Positions 6,785 through 6,822 of a stretch of DNA of 6,822 nucleotides are shown piece after piece. Numbering within the stretch: position 1 is the first letter of the stretch; every line of letters begins with the position of its first letter. The notes beneath the pieces are model-generated. The model had not been told where the DNA came from, did no database searches, and was given only the letters and a program-made list of their open reading frames with translations. The translations under genes and the position numbers were made by a program. The stretch comes from DASPFV01 sp035620975 (lineage in GTDB: Bacteria; Acidobacteriota; Vicinamibacteria; Vicinamibacterales; 2-12-FULL-66-21): NCBI GenBank assembly GCA_035620975.1, contig DASPFV010000171.1, positions 1 through 6,822 on the forward strand, written 5' to 3'.

Positions 6785-6809
6785 GGGGTCAGGTCTTGCA
6801 TTGACGTAC
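6785..6809 (+). repeat. 25-base interspersed repeat, copy 3
   Basis: An exact direct copy of 6732-6756, offset by 53 bases. The flanking bases on both sides differ between the copies, so 25 bases is the full visible unit. The remaining 13 bases of the window contain nothing I can identify. Confidence 0.85.
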
Positions 6810-6822
6810 TCCGCTGGGCCGA

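Noticed and set aside
6732..6809. CRISPR array
   Set aside because: There are only two repeats on this side, the single 28-base spacer holds a hairpin, and a third copy occurs inverted 6.7 kb away at a gene end. No cas gene is present.

Overview
This is a GC-rich (roughly two-thirds G+C by eye) bacterial segment, almost fully coding, with four intact genes in a divergent layout. The chemistry, the GTG starts and the short GGGGTCAGG repeats at both ends suggest a soil or environmental bacterium. I lean towards an Acidobacteriota-like genome, but no marker gene fixes the taxon.

Minus strand, read right to left from 5324 to 33, is a tight three-gene operon. First come two tandem paralogous FAD-dependent oxidoreductases of the phytoene-desaturase/PYROXD2 type (3741-5324 and 2170-3744), joined by a 4-base GTGA stop/start overlap. 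After a 7-base gap follows an exported M28 metallopeptidase with the full glutamate-carboxypeptidase-II layout (33-2162). All five zinc ligands and the catalytic glutamate are present, but the residues that bind glutamate in human GCPII are largely not conserved.

Plus strand, from 5533 to 6732, is a folate-dependent aminomethyltransferase-family (GcvT-like) protein. No glycine-cleavage partners (gcvH, gcvP) are near it, so it is probably a paralogue acting with other enzymes.

The 208-base divergent spacer (5325-5532) holds an isolated TATAAT element and a 31-base sequence present twice, 46 bases apart. Each copy forms the 3' part of a similar GC-rich hairpin. This is the most regulatory-looking non-coding DNA in the window.

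Both outer ends carry the same short repeat (GGGGTCAGGTCTTGC core). One copy, cut by the window edge, lies at 1-15 on the minus strand. Two exact 25-base copies lie at 6732-6756 and 6785-6809 on the plus strand with a small hairpin between them. Each end therefore has a repeat immediately downstream of a gene and in the same orientation relative to transcription.

Working hypothesis (inference only): the peptidase releases an amino acid or amine outside the cytoplasm, the paired flavoproteins oxidise it or a derivative, and the GcvT-like protein captures a one-carbon unit on tetrahydrofolate. The gene set and spacing are seen directly; the pathway is not established.
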